Positions 22,840 to 32,348 of a stretch of DNA of 33,953 nucleotides are shown here, one piece after another; the first letter of the stretch is position 1, and every line of letters starts with the position of its first letter. The notes beneath the pieces are model-generated. The model did not search any database. It was not told the DNA's origin and saw only the letters and a list, made by a program, of their open reading frames with translations. Origin of the DNA: Aquimonas sp046318115 (GTDB lineage: Bacteria > Pseudomonadota > Gammaproteobacteria > Xanthomonadales > Xanthomonadaceae); contig JBKCVA010000088.1 in the NCBI GenBank assembly GCA_046318115.1, forward strand, positions 1 to 33,953. The letters run 5' to 3'. The position numbers were made by a program, and so were the translations under genes.

Positions 22840-23275
22840 GAGGGGCCTGGCGGGTGGGCACGATTGCGACGGGGACGCCGTCAGGGATGAGGCCGCGGCG
22901 CGCGCCTGTTCGGATTCGCAGAAGCAGATTCCACGCCAGCGTCGTCCTTGCGATCACGGCAATCGCGTCCAGTGGCTTCGGGTGCAGTGCGCGCCTGCCG
23001 AAACCGCGGCTGGCGCCGCATCCGCGATGCCTCGAGCGCTGGCGCACGAGCACTATCCGACGCGAGATGCGATGCCGTCACCGCTGCGCTGCTGTCCAAC
23101 CGTGGACACCGCGGTGTTCGATTTCGGACGGCGTGGAGATCCATGCCGTCCACGCGCGTCAGCTCAGGCGCGTTCGCGGGCCCGCCGCGTTTTCGCTTTG
23201 CTCGCGACCGCCTCTGTCGCGCCAGTTTCCCGCCCGCGCGGGCTACCATCGGCGCCCTTTCGCAGGAGTCTCCCC
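22840..23275. other. Gap between divergent permease and DUF1993 gene
   Basis: 436 bases with no convincing coding frame. Both promoters of the flanking divergent genes should lie here. GCGGGCTACCAT at ~23236-23247 contains a plausible -10 (TACCAT) for the DUF1993 gene. No repeat or strong hairpin was seen. Confidence 0.4.
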
Positions 23276-23785
23276 ATGCACCAGCCCATGTATTCCGCCT
23301 CGGTCCCGGTCTTCAAGCAACTGCTCGGGGGCTTGAACGGCGTTCTGACCAAGGCGGCAGAACACGCCGCAGCCCGCAAGATCGACCCGCCGGCCCTGCT
23401 GCAGGCGCGGCTGTTTCCGGACATGTTTCCTCTGCTGCGCCAGGTGCAGATCGCTACCGACTTCGCGCGCAGCGTGGCCGCGCGTCTGGCCGGCGTCGAG
23501 GTGCCGAGCGCGCCCGACACCGAGCACAGCTTCGAGGAGCTGCAGCTGCGTCTTGCCAGCACGCTGGCCTTTCTCGACAGCCTTGATCCGGCTGCTTTCG
23601 AAGGCAGCGAGGGCCGCGAAATCGTGCTGCGCCCGGGCACGCCCAAGGAGCGCACGCTGAGCGGTCAGGCCTACCTGCTGTCCTACGGCCTGCCGCAGTT
23701 CTTCTTCCACGTCACCACGGCCTACGCCCTGCTGCGCCACAGCGGCGTGGAAATCGGCAAGCGCGACTTCATGGGCAGCTACTGA
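23276..23785 (+). CDS. DUF1993 family protein (DinB-like)
   Basis: 169 residues. The segments MYSASVPVFKQLLGGLNGVL, then ARLFPDMFPLLRQVQIATDFA, SFEELQLRLASTLAFLDSLDP and FFFHVTTAYALLRHSGVEIGKRDFMGSY are typical of DUF1993. The C-terminal HVTTAYAL-x-R-x-x-G-V-x-[IL]-G-K-x-D-[FY]-[ML]-G is almost a family signature. The fold is a four-helix DinB-like bundle; its reaction is unknown. AGGAG eight bases upstream fixes ATG 23276. A single-gene unit convergent with the histidine kinase. Confidence 0.92.
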   Translation: MHQPMYSASVPVFKQLLGGLNGVLTKAAEHAAARKIDPPALLQARLFPDMFPLLRQVQIATDFARSVAARLAGVEVPSAPDTEHSFEELQLRLASTLAFLDSLDPAAFEGSEGREIVLRPGTPKERTLSGQAYLLSYGLPQFFFHVTTAYALLRHSGVEIGKRDFMGSY

Positions 23786-23829
23786 GGGCACTACGCAGAG
23801 CGCGGCCGCTGTCGCCGGCAGCGCTGCTC

Positions 23830-25158
23830 TCAGCGCTCGCGATCCATCTCAACTCTGGCTTGCAGGCCGCCCAGCGGCGAGCGCTGCAGCTGCAGGCGGC
23901 CGCCGGTGGTGTCGAGCAGGTCTTCGACGATGGCAAGCCCCAGGCCCGAGCCGGGCACCCGTTCGTCAAGGCGGACGCCGCGCGCGCGCGCGGCCGCCGC
24001 AGCGTCCGCGGCCATGCCCGGGCCGTCGTCGTCGAGTTGCAGCCAGAGGGTGTCTGGCGTGCTGCCCGCGCTGAGCTGCACCTGCGTGCGCGCCCACTTG
24101 CAGGCGTTGTCGAGCAGGTTGCCCAGAAGCTCCTGCAGGTCTTCCTCGGCGTAGGGAAGCAGCAGCCGCGGCTCGATGCGGGCCTCGATCCGCAGGCCAC
24201 GATCGGCGTGGATGCGCCGCATCAGTTCGATGAGCGTTGCGGCGACGGGCGCGAGCTCGCTGCGCGCGCGGAAGTCGCGAGCCACGCCGGCCTGCAGTTG
24301 GCGAGCCACCGCCGCCTGCATGCGCGCGCTTTGTTCGCGCACGGTCTTCGCGAGCTCGGGGCTGGGCCGCTGGGCCGCGGCGTCGAGCGCGGCAAGGGGT
24401 GTCTTCAGCGCATGCGCGAGGTCGGCAGCAGAGTGACGCGCCCGCTGCACTGAGCGTTCATGGTGCTCCAGCAGTTCGTCGAGATGAGCCACCAGCGGAC
24501 CGAGTTCGGCGGGCAGGCCCTCGCCGCCGATCCGAGCGCGCTCGCCGCGGCGCACCTGCTCGACCTCAGCGGCGAGGCGCTTCAGGGGGCGCAGGCCCAG
24601 TCGCACCTGCACGGCCAGCAGTGCGGCGAGCAGCAGGAACAGCAGGGCCGTGGCGACCAGGGTCAGACCGCGGAAGCGCTGCACATCCTCGCGCAGCGGG
24701 CCTTCATCGAGGCCGACCCAGACCTCGACCGGCAAGCGCACGCGCGGCACCTGAACGCGTTGCCGCAGGGTCACCAGCGCCTGGCCGGCAGGCCCTTCGA
24801 TGGGCTCGAGCCTTGCCTGCGGGCCTGCCGGTGTGGCGAAGCTCGCACGAAAATCCCAGAGCGAGCGCGAGGTGTAGCCGCTGCCGTCCTCGCCGACCTG
24901 CCAGTAGCGCCCCGAAAACACCCGCTCGTAGTCGGGGTCGCCGGGGCGGTCGCGCATGCCGAGGCTGCCGTCGGGTCGCGCTTCGAGGCGGCCGACGATA
25001 CCTGCCAGCTCCTGTTCGAGCAGGCGCAGCTGGCCGCGCTCGGCGATCACCCGGAAGGCTTCACCGAGCAGCCAAGCGGCGAGCAGGCTCAGGAGCACGC
25101 CGCCGATCAGGCCCACCCGCAGCAAGCGCGCGCGCAGCGAGTGCCCCGCGAGGTTCAT
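23830..25158 (-). CDS. PhoQ-like sensor histidine kinase
   Basis: 442 residues. TM1 (~13-35) and TM2 (~165-187) flank a ~130-residue periplasmic domain (with FSGRYWQV and SLWDFRASFA). A HAMP-like linker (RLGLRPLKRLAAEVEQVRRG) follows. The phosphoacceptor is H249 in DLAHALKTPLAAL. ATPase motifs: N box LLGNLLDNACKWA, G1 DDDGPGM and G2 PGSGLGLAIV. The form AHALKTPLAAL and the W-[ED]-[FL]-R-x-S-x periplasmic segment resemble the PhoQ-type kinases that are linked to PepSY genes in Xanthomonadales. It overlaps the regulator by four bases (ATGA). The stimulus is not known; PepSY context suggests envelope stress or metal/periplasmic cues. Confidence 0.93.
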   Translation of the reverse strand: MNLAGHSLRARLLRVGLIGGVLLSLLAAWLLGEAFRVIAERGQLRLLEQELAGIVGRLEARPDGSLGMRDRPGDPDYERVFSGRYWQVGEDGSGYTSRSLWDFRASFATPAGPQARLEPIEGPAGQALVTLRQRVQVPRVRLPVEVWVGLDEGPLREDVQRFRGLTLVATALLFLLLAALLAVQVRLGLRPLKRLAAEVEQVRRGERARIGGEGLPAELGPLVAHLDELLEHHERSVQRARHSAADLAHALKTPLAALDAAAQRPSPELAKTVREQSARMQAAVARQLQAGVARDFRARSELAPVAATLIELMRRIHADRGLRIEARIEPRLLLPYAEEDLQELLGNLLDNACKWARTQVQLSAGSTPDTLWLQLDDDGPGMAADAAAAARARGVRLDERVPGSGLGLAIVEDLLDTTGGRLQLQRSPLGGLQARVEMDRER

Positions 25159-25829
25159 TCGCTGGCGTCCGCATCCGCTTCCAGTCGGAAGCCCTGGCCG
25201 CGGTGGGTATGCAGCAGGCCGGGCCCGATCTTCTTGCGGATGCGTCCGACCAGCACATCGAGCACGTTCGAATCGGGGTCGTGGCCGCCCTCGTAGACGT
25301 GTTCGCCCAGTTCGCCGCGGCTGACGATGCGGCCGACGTTGTGCAGCAGGTAGCCGAGAATGCGTGACTCCTGCGCGGTCAGGCTGAGGCTGGCGCCATC
25401 AAGCGCGAAGCGCCCGGCATTGACGTCGTGGCTGAGCGGCCCACATTCGAGGATCGGACTGGCGTGGCCGCGGGCGCGGCGGATCAGCGCGCGCACGCGC
25501 AGCACCACTTCATCGAGCAGAAATGGTTTGGTCAGGTAATCATCGGCGCCGGCATTGAAGCCGGCGAGCTTGTCGTGCCAGCGGCCGCGCGCGGTCAGCA
25601 CCAGCACCGGCAGCTTGACGCCCTGCTCGCGCCAGCGGTGCAGCACCGACAGGCCGTCCAGCGAGGGCAGGCCGAGGTCGAGCACGGCGGCTGCGAAGGC
25701 TTCGGTGGCGCCGCGGAACTCGGCTTCGCGGCCGTCCGGGCAGTGTTCGGCGCTGAAGCCGGCCTCCTTCAGCGCGGCGCAGACGCGCAGCGCCAGCTCG
25801 GCATCATCCTCGGCGACCAGCACGCGCAT
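25155..25829 (-). CDS. OmpR/PhoP-type response regulator
   Basis: 224 residues. The receiver domain (1-~115) has acids E7, D8, D9, the phosphoacceptor D51 (AAVLDLGLPSLDGL), T79 (LVLTAR) and K101 (LTKPF). The winged-helix effector (~125-220) contains LTAQESRILGYLLHNVGRIV, then LGEHVYEGGHDPDSNVLDV and RIRKKIG, typical of OmpR/PhoP. It is translationally coupled to the kinase at its 3' end and to the PepSY gene at its 5' end (TGATG). It probably regulates this divergent locus itself. Confidence 0.95.
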   Translation of the reverse strand: MRVLVAEDDAELALRVCAALKEAGFSAEHCPDGREAEFRGATEAFAAAVLDLGLPSLDGLSVLHRWREQGVKLPVLVLTARGRWHDKLAGFNAGADDYLTKPFLLDEVVLRVRALIRRARGHASPILECGPLSHDVNAGRFALDGASLSLTAQESRILGYLLHNVGRIVSRGELGEHVYEGGHDPDSNVLDVLVGRIRKKIGPGLLHTHRGQGFRLEADADASE

Positions 25830-26146
25830 CAGTCCTGCTCCATGTCGATGAACTCGCCGCTGCTGGCGCGGTACTCAAGCTCCCACACGCGGCCATTGGC
25901 ATCGAGGATCTCGATCTCGTACTCGTCGTCTTCCAGGTCGAACTCGACGTCGACCACGCGGCCGGGCTTGCGGCGCAGAGCGTCTTCAAGAATCGAGTCG
26001 AGCGAGGCCAGTTCGCCGCGCTGCACGGCTTCCCGCAGGCGGCGGGTTTCGGTGGGGTCGGTGGGCTGTGCGATGGCACCACTGCCCGCGACGAGCACGA
26101 GGCAGACGAGCATGGCGGGAGGTGGGAACAACAGAGGCTTCGGCAT
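25829..26146 (-). CDS. Secreted PepSY-domain protein of the two-component operon
   Basis: 105 residues. Signal peptide ~1-26 (MPKPLLFPPPAMLVCLVLVA, ending GAIAQ). The rest is a single PepSY fold: LASLDSILEDALRRKPGRVVD, then VEFDLEDDEYEIEILDANGRVWELEYRASSGEF. The acidic D-x-D-x-x-G pattern and small size match PepSY precursor-like proteins that accompany PhoP/PhoQ-type systems. Its stop overlaps the regulator's start (TGATG). It probably acts in the periplasm as an inhibitor or sensor of the kinase; no direct proof in the sequence. Longer in-frame extension toward 27079 is opposite to the next genes and rejected. Confidence 0.9.
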   Translation of the reverse strand: MPKPLLFPPPAMLVCLVLVAGSGAIAQPTDPTETRRLREAVQRGELASLDSILEDALRRKPGRVVDVEFDLEDDEYEIEILDANGRVWELEYRASSGEFIDMEQD

Positions 26147-26281
26147 GCGCACAGGCTGCCAGTCGGCCTTAAATCGATCGTGAACCCAGCCCTCAGAGTC
26201 CCCATAGGCGGGGTGTGGAGACTGCTCCCCAGGCCGCGGCGATCCGCCCCGCCTGCATCCCCACCCTCGAGGAGAGTCACC
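26147..26281. promoter_or_regulatory. Divergent promoter region of the two PepSY genes
   Basis: This 135-base spacer separates two divergent PepSY genes. It is slightly richer in A/T near 26165-26185 (CCTTAAATCGATCGTGAAC). Both promoters and, probably, sites for the adjacent regulator must lie here. No exact direct repeat of the PhoP-box type was recognised by eye. Confidence 0.45.
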
Positions 26282-26743
26282 ATGTCCAAGCCGTCCACCC
26301 TTCTGCGTCGCTCCGCGCTGATGTCCGCCATCGCCGCTGGTGCTATCGGTCTCGCTTTTGCCGCCCACGCCGTCACCCCGCGTTCGTCCGCCGATGTCGC
26401 CGCTGAACTCAACCGCGCCGGCTTCGCTGAAGTGCGCGAGATCGAGTATGACGACGGCTTGTGGGAAGCCGAAGTGCGCCGCGCCAACGGCCGTTGGGGC
26501 GAAGTCCATGTCGATCCGGTCAGCGGTGAAGTCTTCGACGCGCAGGCCGGCCGCGCGCTGCTGGACGCCGCGGCGTTGGCCGCCGCCCTGCAGTCGCAGG
26601 GCTACACCGCGATCAACGACCTCGACCGCGAGGGTGCGACCTGGGGTGCCGAGGGGGTCGGCCCTGACGGCCAGCGTGTCGAGCTGCGCGTCAGCGGCTA
26701 TGACGGCCGCGTGCTGCACAGCGAGGCCGAGTGGGACGACTGA
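26282..26743 (+). CDS. Secreted tandem PepSY-domain protein
   Basis: 153 residues. Signal peptide ~1-30 (MSKPSTLLRRSALMSAIAAG, ending FAAHA). Two PepSY-like halves follow: ADVAAELNRAGFAEVREIEYDDGLWEAEVRRANGRWGEVHVDPVSGEV (~38-84) and AAALQSQGYTAINDLDREGATWGAEGVGPDGQRVELRVSGYDGRVLH. GAGGAGAG upstream supports ATG 26282. Divergent from the PepSY-regulator-kinase operon. By family the protein is exported, and it is the most likely target of that system; function is otherwise unknown. Confidence 0.92.
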   Translation: MSKPSTLLRRSALMSAIAAGAIGLAFAAHAVTPRSSADVAAELNRAGFAEVREIEYDDGLWEAEVRRANGRWGEVHVDPVSGEVFDAQAGRALLDAAALAAALQSQGYTAINDLDREGATWGAEGVGPDGQRVELRVSGYDGRVLHSEAEWDD

Positions 26744-26902
26744 TCGGACTACGGCCAAGGCGTAGCCACAGAGGCCGGCCCGCAAGGGGCGGCCTCGTGC
26801 TTTGGTGGACGCACACGTGGCCGGAAGCACGATGGCATCGAGGTGCCGGCTATCGTGGCCCTCGCGTACTCTTTCGCGCCTGCCCGCAATGGACTGCCGT
26901 AC

Positions 26903-27196
26903 ATGCCGAGCTCCGCCGTCGATTTCTTCCGCCTGCGCTGGTACGGCGAGGTGCCGATGCGCCGGCTGTTCTGGAGTGACATGCTGCTGATCGGTACTCT
27001 CATCAACCTGACGGCAAGCGTGGCTGCCCTCGCCCTTGTGGCCGGCGGCGCGCCCGCGTGGCTGGCGGTGGCCCTGCACTTCGCGCCCGTGCCCTACAAC
27101 CTGTTCCTGTTGCTGGCGGTGGGGCGCTCGCCGGAGCGCGGCACGGGGATTGAACTGCTGGCCGGGCTCTGGTTCGTGGCCATGCTGCTGGTCTGA
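26903..27196 (+). CDS. Small integral membrane protein
   Basis: 97 residues if it starts at ATG 26903 (MPSSAVDFFRLRWYGEVPMR). Three hydrophobic segments are seen: FWSDMLLIGTLINLTASVAALALVAGG, LAVALHFAPVPYNLFLLLAV and ELLAGLWFVAMLLV. A GTG at 26843 would add 20 residues with no better ribosome site. No family is recognised with confidence, although similar three-segment proteins with a P-V-P-Y-N motif occur as conserved hypotheticals. It is convergent with the membrane protease gene, 35 bases away. Confidence 0.65.
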   Translation: MPSSAVDFFRLRWYGEVPMRRLFWSDMLLIGTLINLTASVAALALVAGGAPAWLAVALHFAPVPYNLFLLLAVGRSPERGTGIELLAGLWFVAMLLV

Positions 27197-27230
27197 GTGC
27201 GGCAGCGGACGGGGGCGGCGGAACGCGGCT

Positions 27231-28064
27231 TCACTCGGGCTTTTCGTCCTCGGCGATTGGTCGCTCGCGCGGCGCGTATTCGACCCCGCCCAGCCCGCGC
27301 ATCGGCTGCGGATACAGAGCCATCAGGTCCAGCACGGACTCGGGCATCTCGGTGCCGACTTTGAGCCCGAGCCCGCTGACTTGCTCGGGTGTGATCGGGT
27401 AGTCGTGCGTCCAGCGGCCCTCGGTCAGCGCCATCGCGACTTCCTCCGCGCGCTCCTTGCCCAGCCGCGCCAGAAGTAGATCCGTCAGGCTCTCGCGCAG
27501 CTGGCGGATCGCCATCTGCGCCTGGTCGGCGAGGATGAGCGTGTCGTCATCGACGTCCTTGGGGTCCTTCTGTGCGACCGCCCGCAGGATCGAGGCCGCG
27601 GGGATCTCGTCGATGGCCGGGTCCAGCGGGCCCAGCACCGCATGCGGGCTCATGATGATCTCGTCAGCGGCGATCGCCAGCAGGGTGCCGCCGGACATCG
27701 CGTAGTGCGGCACCAGCGCGCGCACCGGGCCGGGATGCCGCGCCAGTGCGCGGGCGATCTGCAGCGAGGCCAGCACGAGGCCGCCGGGGGTGTGGAGGAC
27801 CAGATCGATCGGCTGCTCGGGCGGCGTCTGGTGCACCGCGCGCACCACCGATTCGGCGTCGTCCATATCGATGTAGCGCAGCAGCGGTACGCCCATCAGG
27901 CTCATCCGCTCCTCGCGATGCACCAGCAGGATCACCCGGCTGCCGCGCTCGGCCTCGATGGCCTGGCGCAAGCGGTCGCGCCGGCGCGCCAGCCACAGCC
28001 GGTGCAGGAAGGGCTGCAGGAACAGGGCGAAGGCGATCAGGGCAAGCAGGCTGAGCAAGGTCAT
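27231..28064 (-). CDS. Membrane-anchored serine protease, SDH/ClpP-like family
   Basis: 277 residues. An N-terminal membrane segment (LLSLLALIAFALFLQPFLHRLW) precedes a ClpP-like crotonase-fold protease domain. IDLVLHTPGGLVLASLQIARAL forms the oxyanion region, MSGGTLLAIAADEIIMSPHAVLGPLDP holds the probable nucleophile Ser, and PITPEQVSGLGLKVGTEMPE is the late helix. The order matches SDH-type (serine dehydrogenase proteinase) and SppA-like proteins, which cut membrane or signal peptides. The catalytic residue set cannot be confirmed by eye. A weak ribosome site; ATG 28064 is the last start before the membrane helix. Confidence 0.85.
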   Translation of the reverse strand: MTLLSLLALIAFALFLQPFLHRLWLARRRDRLRQAIEAERGSRVILLVHREERMSLMGVPLLRYIDMDDAESVVRAVHQTPPEQPIDLVLHTPGGLVLASLQIARALARHPGPVRALVPHYAMSGGTLLAIAADEIIMSPHAVLGPLDPAIDEIPAASILRAVAQKDPKDVDDDTLILADQAQMAIRQLRESLTDLLLARLGKERAEEVAMALTEGRWTHDYPITPEQVSGLGLKVGTEMPESVLDLMALYPQPMRGLGGVEYAPRERPIAEDEKPE

Positions 28065-28428
28065 GCATCGATCGCAGGCAGTGGGGCGTGCCGTGGATGA
28101 AGCCGCAGTGCGCCTGCACAGGTCAACTCGCGGGTGCGGCGACACTATCGAGGGCTGCGCGCGCGGGATTCCGCCGTGACCTGAGCTTGCTGTTGCGTGG
28201 ACTCGGCGCGGGCCGTGACATCTGGGTCGATCGGCCGATCGCGAATCGCGCTGGCCTCCCAGGTGGGCGGGGAAGCCGCAAGGCGAGGGCGGGCCGATCG
28301 CCGATTGATGACGCAGGTTCTCGTGCAGGAAGGGCGGTTGATTCCGAGTTCCGCCTCCGCTCGAAGCACGTCGGTCCACCGCCTTGCAAGCGCCTCATGA
28401 GAAAGCTCGGGCGCCGCCCTCGCGCTGT
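28065..28428. other. Gap between membrane protease and zinc-locus genes
   Basis: 364 bases in which several frames are open on both strands, but none has a start site, composition or motif that supports a gene. No strong hairpin was found. Confidence 0.35.
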
Positions 28429-28656
28429 TCACGCAGGCTCGCCACGCTGCAGACGCTGGGCCGCCTCACCAAACCAGCCGGACACACGCGTGTGGTGCTC
28501 TCGACCGTAGTGACGCAAAAACTGCGAGGTGCTGTGGAGTTGGGTGTCCTGCAACTCGCGGATTCGCGTCGCAACGAACTCGGGGGTCAGCGGGATGCGG
28601 CAGATGTGCTGGATGCAGTGCCGCCATTCTTCGTAGGTGCTGGGGATCATGTTCAC
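28429..28656 (-). CDS. Small conserved protein divergent from zigA
   Basis: 75 residues: MNMIPSTYEEWRHCIQHICR, then IPLTPEFVATRIRELQDTQL and HSTSQFLRHYGREHHTRVSG, ending WFGEAAQRLQRGEPA. Very similar small proteins (I-P-x-T-Y-E-E-W-x-x-C-I, I-P-L-T-x-x-F-V, H-x-x-x-x-x-x-W-F) are encoded beside zinc-regulated genes in many proteobacteria, from memory; their function is unknown. Start is either GTG 28656 or ATG 28650. It shares a probable Zur box with zigA, so expression in zinc starvation is inferred. Confidence 0.8.
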   Translation of the reverse strand: MNMIPSTYEEWRHCIQHICRIPLTPEFVATRIRELQDTQLHSTSQFLRHYGREHHTRVSGWFGEAAQRLQRGEPA

Positions 28657-28676
28657 GCCCGTCTTGCGGTAGAGTA

Positions 28677-28694
28677 GTAACGTTATAACAGCAC
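28677..28694. promoter_or_regulatory. Probable Zur-binding site
   Basis: The palindrome GTTATAAC (28682-28689) extends to GTTATAACA and sits in an AT-rich island in very GC-rich DNA. It lies between the divergent small gene and zigA, 18 bases before the zigA ATG. The core matches the centre of gammaproteobacterial Zur boxes (TGTTATA-TATAACA style). The outer arms match only partially. Confidence 0.55.
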
Positions 28695-28707
28695 TTTCGG
28701 ATCCGCC

Positions 28708-29994
<1,287 letters not shown>

Positions 29995-30329
29995 GCGGCG
30001 GAGCAGGGCATGCTCGTCATCAGGCAGCGCCATGCACCGGCCGCAATGGCCCCTTGCATTCCCCGCAGGCTCGGCATGGACGCGATTCGCTGCGGGACAT
30101 CGCCTGCGACGAAACCAGTGGGCGTCTTTGCGTCTCCGCTTGCGACCAGCGGGGCGATCGGCGTTGGCCGCTCTGTGAGCGGAGCAGGTCAGCGTGTGCG
30201 GGGCGTTCGTCGGAATCCTTCGCCATGGTTCCTGCGTGTTCGCAGGCGGGGCAGGGCTTGCCGCGAGCTGGCTGTTCAAGCAGCCGGATCGTTCCGGTGA
30301 CGCGCTGGCAGTGCCCGAGGCCGTGGCTG
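29995..30329. other. Gap between zigA and the DUF1826 gene
   Basis: 335 bases without a recognisable gene. Frames on both strands are open, and a minus-strand frame (30020-30721) has two C-x-x-C pairs by chance or relic. The DUF1826 start could also lie further left (in-frame up to ~30054) but no ribosome site supports that. Confidence 0.35.
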
Positions 30330-31007
30330 ATGAGGCCAAGCCCGGGGAATCGGACATTGGAACGCGTTGGCGCCGAGAGGGACGCCCCCCGCAATCTCGC
30401 GTCTGGCTCCTCGGCAAGCGTGCTGTCGCGCATCCATGAGCCACAGGTCAGCGTCGCGATCTGGCAGCGACCCTTGTCTGCTGCGGTCGAACGGCAGCTC
30501 GCTGCGCATTGCTTCCTGATGCCTCGGCAGCAGCGCTTCAGCCTTTCGCCGGGATGTGCCCTCGATGCTGCGCTCGACGGCGCGTTGGGCCGGTTCTTGC
30601 GCGCGCCCCTGGCGGCGCAGGATCCTTGGCGCTCCGACCTGCACCTGATGCTGTCGCTGGCCCGCCAGCTCGCTCCGCAGGCCGCGCTGCGGGTCTGTAT
30701 CGAAACCCGCGCCTGCAACACCCGTGAGCGCTTTCATGTCGATCATGTAGCGCTGCGCCTGATCTGTACCTATCGCGGGCAGGGGACCGAGTGGATGCCT
30801 GCACATTTGCCCGTGCCTGCGAGCGAGGCAGGGAGCCAGCACGTGATGCCCGCGTCGGGGCTTCAGGAGATTCCGAGCGGTGCTATCGCCGTGATGAAGG
30901 GACGGAGATATCCGGGTCAACCTGACAGCGGGCTCGTGCATCGGTCGCCAACGGCGAGCGTGGACTCGCCGCGAATACTGGCCATGGTGGACGTCGAACT
31001 TTCCTGA
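30330..31007 (+). CDS. DUF1826 family protein
   Basis: 225 residues from ATG 30330. Family segments are QVSVAIWQRPLSAAVERQL, then ACNTRERFHVDHVALRLICTYRGQGTEW, IPSGAIAVMKGRRYPGQPDSG and LVHRSPTASVDSPRILAMVDVE. The F-H-x-D and L-V-H-R-S-P motifs are diagnostic; the former could bind metal. DUF1826 genes usually lie next to zigA in zinc-starvation loci, in line with this position. Reaction unknown. The start is not certain because the N-terminal ~35 residues are not conserved-looking. Confidence 0.8.
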   Translation: MRPSPGNRTLERVGAERDAPRNLASGSSASVLSRIHEPQVSVAIWQRPLSAAVERQLAAHCFLMPRQQRFSLSPGCALDAALDGALGRFLRAPLAAQDPWRSDLHLMLSLARQLAPQAALRVCIETRACNTRERFHVDHVALRLICTYRGQGTEWMPAHLPVPASEAGSQHVMPASGLQEIPSGAIAVMKGRRYPGQPDSGLVHRSPTASVDSPRILAMVDVELS

Positions 31008-31355
31008 TCTTCGACTCCAGGCAACGCCATGTTTGCCCGCCGAAGAAGCGGACGCCTTGCCGCGCCGGAGATGCCGCGCGCCTGCTGCGGCAGAGAACCG
31101 GCCTGATTGGATCGACGTGCGACCGCGCCGAATCGAGCCTCTACCCCTTCACGACCGAGGTCCTATATCGGTGGCAGAGGAAACGGCGCGCCGCTCGGGC
31201 CGGGTCTCGTCACGCGATCGAACACGTCGACACGCCGGCTGTCGACCGTGAGTGGCAGGCTGGCCGCTTGGCCCGGGCTGTCGTCGACGGTGATCGCAAT
31301 GCCAGGGAGATCGTTGGGTCCCTCTCAGGACGCCGAGTCTGCCTGCGCAAACGCC
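31008..31355. other. Gap between DUF1826 gene and cioB
   Basis: 348 bases. No intact gene. On the minus strand a start-less frame (31324 down to TAG at 31163) reads EGPNDLPGIAITVDDSPGQA and then ASLPLTVDSRRVDVFDRVTR with GC-rich third positions, so it could be the end of a decayed gene. No CydX-like small gene is seen downstream of cioB. Confidence 0.35.
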
Positions 31356-32348
31356 TCAGTAATACCGCAACTGCGTTGCCTTGCCCCAGAACACGCGGTA
31401 GGTGTAGGCCGAGTAGGCGAGGATCGCCGGCAGGGTGATGGCCACACCGAACAGGATGATCATCAGCGAGCCCGGTGCCGCCGCCGCGTCGTGGATGGTG
31501 ATGCGGTCGACCACCAGATACGGGAACAGGCTGTAGGCCAGCCCAAGGAAGGCGAACACGAACAGGCCGACCGAGCAGACGAAGGGCTGCCAGGGGCTGC
31601 GCAGATCGCCGCTGCGCATGCGCTTCAGCGAGCGCAGGGCGATGAAGAACAGCGCCGCAGTGATCAGCGGGATCTGCAGCAGCAGGATGAAGTTGGGCAG
31701 GCTGAACCACTTCTCGAAGATGCGCGCGCTGACCATCGGCGTGGCGACCGAGACCGCCCCGATGCCGATGCCGGTCAGCCACAGCGCGCGCTGCGCCCAG
31801 CGCACTGCTTTCCGCTGCAGCTCCCCTTCGGCCTTCATCAGCAGCCAGGTTGCGCCGAGCAGGGCATAGCCCGCCAGCAGACAGACGCCGATGAGGCTGG
31901 CGAAGGCGAAGTTCGCCACGCTCCACTCGAAGCCCAGGATGTAGGCGCCGAGCATGAAGCCCTGCGACAGTGCGGCCAGTGCCGAGCCGGCGAAGAAGCT
32001 GCGATCCCACAGGTGCTTGTGCTTCGCCCGCGCCTTCACCCGGAAGTCGAAGGCCACGCCGCGCAGGATCAGCGCGATCAGCATGATCGTCACCGGCAGG
32101 TAGAGCGAACTCAGGATCACCCCGTGCGCCATCGGAAACGCGATCAGCAGGATGCCCACGCCCAGCACCAGCCAGGTTTCGTTGGCGTCCCAGAAGGGGC
32201 CGATCGAGGCGATCATCGTGTCCTTCTGCGCGTCGTCACCGCCGGGCAGCAGGATGCCGACGCCGAGGTCGAAGCCGTCCAGCACGACATAGGCCAGCAT
32301 GGCGAGGCCCATCAGGGCGAGGAAGATTTCCGGCAGCCAGGCGCTCAT
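31356..32348 (-). CDS. cioB: Cyanide-insensitive-type quinol oxidase subunit II
   Basis: 330 residues, an inner-membrane CydB/CioB-family subunit. The start MSAWLPEIFLALMGLAMLAYVVLDGFDLGVG has the GFDLG motif, followed by PFWDANETWLVLGVG and SLYLPVTIMLIALILRGVAFDFR, all typical. About eight or nine membrane segments are visible, ending YRVFWGKATQLRYY. It forms the heterodimer with subunit I that oxidises quinol and reduces oxygen to water without proton pumping. The start codon overlaps the cioA stop by four bases (ATGA). Confidence 0.95.
   Translation of the reverse strand: MSAWLPEIFLALMGLAMLAYVVLDGFDLGVGILLPGGDDAQKDTMIASIGPFWDANETWLVLGVGILLIAFPMAHGVILSSLYLPVTIMLIALILRGVAFDFRVKARAKHKHLWDRSFFAGSALAALSQGFMLGAYILGFEWSVANFAFASLIGVCLLAGYALLGATWLLMKAEGELQRKAVRWAQRALWLTGIGIGAVSVATPMVSARIFEKWFSLPNFILLLQIPLITAALFFIALRSLKRMRSGDLRSPWQPFVCSVGLFVFAFLGLAYSLFPYLVVDRITIHDAAAAPGSLMIILFGVAITLPAILAYSAYTYRVFWGKATQLRYY

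Noticed and set aside
30020..30721. Minus-strand frame with two C-x-x-C pairs
   Set aside because: The Cys pairs lie in Arg/Ser-rich sequence antisense to the DUF1826 gene, with no start site or family resemblance.
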